Assembly (NCBI RefSeq): GCF_015752045.1 | Contig: NZ_JADOUS010000009.1 | Coordinates: 62,001 to 126,000 of the forward strand | DNA from: Arthrobacter_D sp015752045 | Lineage (GTDB): Bacteria; Actinomycetota; Actinomycetes; Actinomycetales; Micrococcaceae | Direction of reading: 5' to 3' | DNA: 64,000 bases | Shown: piece after piece, positions 62,805-64,000 of the stretch | How the letters are laid out: each line of letters begins with the position of its first letter | Position numbering within the stretch: the first letter of the stretch is position 1 | Made by a program: the position numbers and the translations under genes | Notes under the pieces: generated by a model | What the model saw: the letters and a program-made list of their open reading frames with translations, nothing else | The model's database searches: none | Told to the model about the DNA's origin: nothing

Positions 62805-63023
62805 ATGAGCTCGACAGAGCACCCGATCGCCCCACGCAACGCGGCTCCTCCCCCCATCCACCTCGACCCCTCCACGGAAGAAGAGAATTTCAGGCCCATC
62901 GGTCTCATGCCCACCGGATCCGACCTCAAACGGCTGATGGAGCGTCGGCGGGAAGCGGAGCGGAAACTCGCCCTGCATATCCAGAAGTACCGGGAAACGC
63001 ACCCTCTCCCGTCGAAGGAGTGA
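62805..63023 (+). CDS. Small hypothetical protein
   Basis: 72 residues. Pro-rich first half, then an amphipathic charged helix (GSDLKRLMERRREAERKLALHI). No signal or membrane segment, no recognised family. AAGGA lies six bases before the ATG, which supports this start over the overlapping frame at 62750. Upstream DosR-like box copy 2 suggests stress control. Confidence 0.65.
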   Translation: MSSTEHPIAPRNAAPPPIHLDPSTEEENFRPIGLMPTGSDLKRLMERRREAERKLALHIQKYRETHPLPSKE

Positions 63024-63098
63024 CCCAGAAGCTCGCGCCCGTGCCGGAGTGAGGGTTACCCCTTCCCGATCCAGGCACCACCACGGAGGACGCCCGCC

Positions 63099-64000
63099 AT
63101 GAGTTCGAGTTCATTGACGACCACTCCCCCGCCCGCTCGGACGCCCATGCGGGCAGGCCCCCTCGTGATGGTCCTCCTGGGTGCCCTGCTGGTGTCGATT
63201 GCAGGGGGTCTCGCATTCGGCGGTGCGGTCATCAGCGCCCTGGCCGCCTTTCAACGGGAGGGGCAGTTCCTGAGCACCTCCACGGAGCGCTTCGAGTACG
63301 ACTCCTATGCACTGACCACCCAGCTGGAGGACATCCACCTGGACGCGGGGGCGAGCGAGGTCCCTGCGGGCATCGCGACGGTCCAGCTCAGCGCCACCGG
63401 CGTACCGAGCACCGAGGCGGTCTTCGTCGGCGTGGCCAGGCAGGCCGACGTGGATGCATACCTGTCATCCGTGCAGCACACGGAACTGATCGATGTACGG
63501 ACCGACCCCTTCCGCGCCGGGTACCGCGACATCCCGGGCTCCTCGGCTCCGGCTCCGCCCACCGAACAGACGTTCTGGACAGCATCAGCCTCCGGCACCG
63601 GCACCCAGGTGATCTCCGTGGACGTACGTTCCGGGAGCTGGGCGGTGGTGGTGATGAACGCCGACGGGAGTCAGGCCGGCGTCGTGAACCTGCAGGCGGG
63701 CTTCCGGTCGAGCCTCTTCGCACCCGTCGGCCTGACGCTGCTCCTGGTGGCAGGCCTCCTCGTGCTGGTCGGGGTCCCGCTCATGCTCCTCGGAGCGAAC
63801 GCGCTCGGGAAAGGACTCGAGCCCTCCCTGGCTGCCACCCGGAACCGGCAGGGGACGCTGCCGACCGACTTCCACCGCACCGCATCGGGTGACCCGGTGC
63901 GTGATTTCCTGCCCCATCCGGCTCGGCTCACGGGCTACCTGCAACCCCGGCTCTCACGATGGCTGTGGCTGGTGAAGTGGTTCCTCGTCATCCCGCATCT
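63099..64000 (+). CDS. DUF4389-type membrane protein, cut by the window edge
   Basis: At least 300 residues; no stop is reached before base 64000. Two membrane segments (about 22-50 and 207-230) flank an extracytoplasmic region (about 55-200) with a jelly-like beta pattern (TQLEDIHLDAGASEV). The last residues RLSRWLWLVKWFLVIPH open a DUF4389 domain. Function unknown; DUF4389 proteins are common in actinobacteria. CGGAGGA is eight bases before the ATG. It follows the small hypothetical gene by 75 bases. Confidence 0.8.
   Translation, partial: MSSSSLTTTPPPARTPMRAGPLVMVLLGALLVSIAGGLAFGGAVISALAAFQREGQFLSTSTERFEYDSYALTTQLEDIHLDAGASEVPAGIATVQLSATGVPSTEAVFVGVARQADVDAYLSSVQHTELIDVRTDPFRAGYRDIPGSSAPAPPTEQTFWTASASGTGTQVISVDVRSGSWAVVVMNADGSQAGVVNLQAGFRSSLFAPVGLTLLLVAGLLVLVGVPLMLLGANALGKGLEPSLAATRNRQGTLPTDFHRTASGDPVRDFLPHPARLTGYLQPRLSRWLWLVKWFLVIPH

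Noticed and set aside
62750..63052. 100-codon frame overlapping the 72-residue gene
   Set aside because: No ribosome site and a Pro/Arg/His-rich shadow composition; the frame at 62805 has AAGGA and a protein-like helix.

Overview
The window is about 69% GC, with dense, often overlapping genes and many GTG/TTG starts. It looks like a chromosome segment of a high-GC Gram-positive of the Arthrobacter/Micrococcaceae type. The evidence is a mycothiol gene (mshC), a complete Pup-proteasome locus, RbpA, HelY, a naturally fused PafBC, and many apparently leaderless genes with a TANNNT hexamer 6-7 bases before the start codon. No rRNA, IS element, prophage or CRISPR array was seen; one tRNA (Leu, GAG) is present.

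Layout. 1-5.3 kb: aminopeptidase N and the divergent glycogen genes glgC/glgA. 5.5-9.7 kb: a tightly coupled run of an ArsR-type repressor, a SulP anion transporter, a SAM methyltransferase and an NADP isocitrate dehydrogenase. 9.8-11 kb: a lipoprotein polysaccharide deacetylase and a decayed uridine-kinase-like gene. 11.1-17.7 kb: a fatty-acid module in which TetR plus acyl-CoA oxidase diverge from thiolase, FabG4-like reductase and MaoC hydratase across a 31-bp palindrome. 17.9-26.7 kb: assorted metabolism (secreted serine protease, kynureninase, M50-like membrane protein, tRNA-Leu, cupin, M20 peptidase, acyl-CoA dehydrogenase, aldo/keto reductase) and a 16-bp tandem repeat. 26.8-33 kb: uppP, mshC, a PAC2 protein, a HAD phosphatase, a site-2 protease and TrmI. 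33.3-48.1 kb: the pupylation/proteasome cluster arc-dop-pup-prcB-prcA-pafA, two FKBP isomerases, pafBC, tatA, tatC and helY, in the order known from other actinobacteria. 48.2-57 kb: an amidohydrolase, a candidate structured RNA, a polyprenol-phosphate mannosyltransferase, rbpA, an SPFH/NfeD pair, an RlmA-like methyltransferase, an S9 peptidase and a peptide deformylase. 57-64 kb: an accessory, stress-flavoured end with a short UvrA-like ATPase, a hydrolase remnant, a Clp_N-domain/HTH module with palindromic operators, a universal stress protein, a solitary lycopene cyclase, a small unknown protein and a DUF4389 membrane protein that runs off the right edge.

The central block is a protein quality-control hub. 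Dop deamidates the Gln-ending Pup, PafA ligates it to target proteins, ARC unfolds them, and PrcBA degrades them; PafBC is the DNA-damage activator found beside these genes. The parts most worth a second look are the structured RNA behind a near-consensus promoter at 49.9-50.2 kb, the Clp_N/HTH module at 59.6-60.6 kb, and the repeated DosR-like box upstream of the stress genes at 60.8 and 62.7 kb. All calls rest on reading the sequence; no database search was run.
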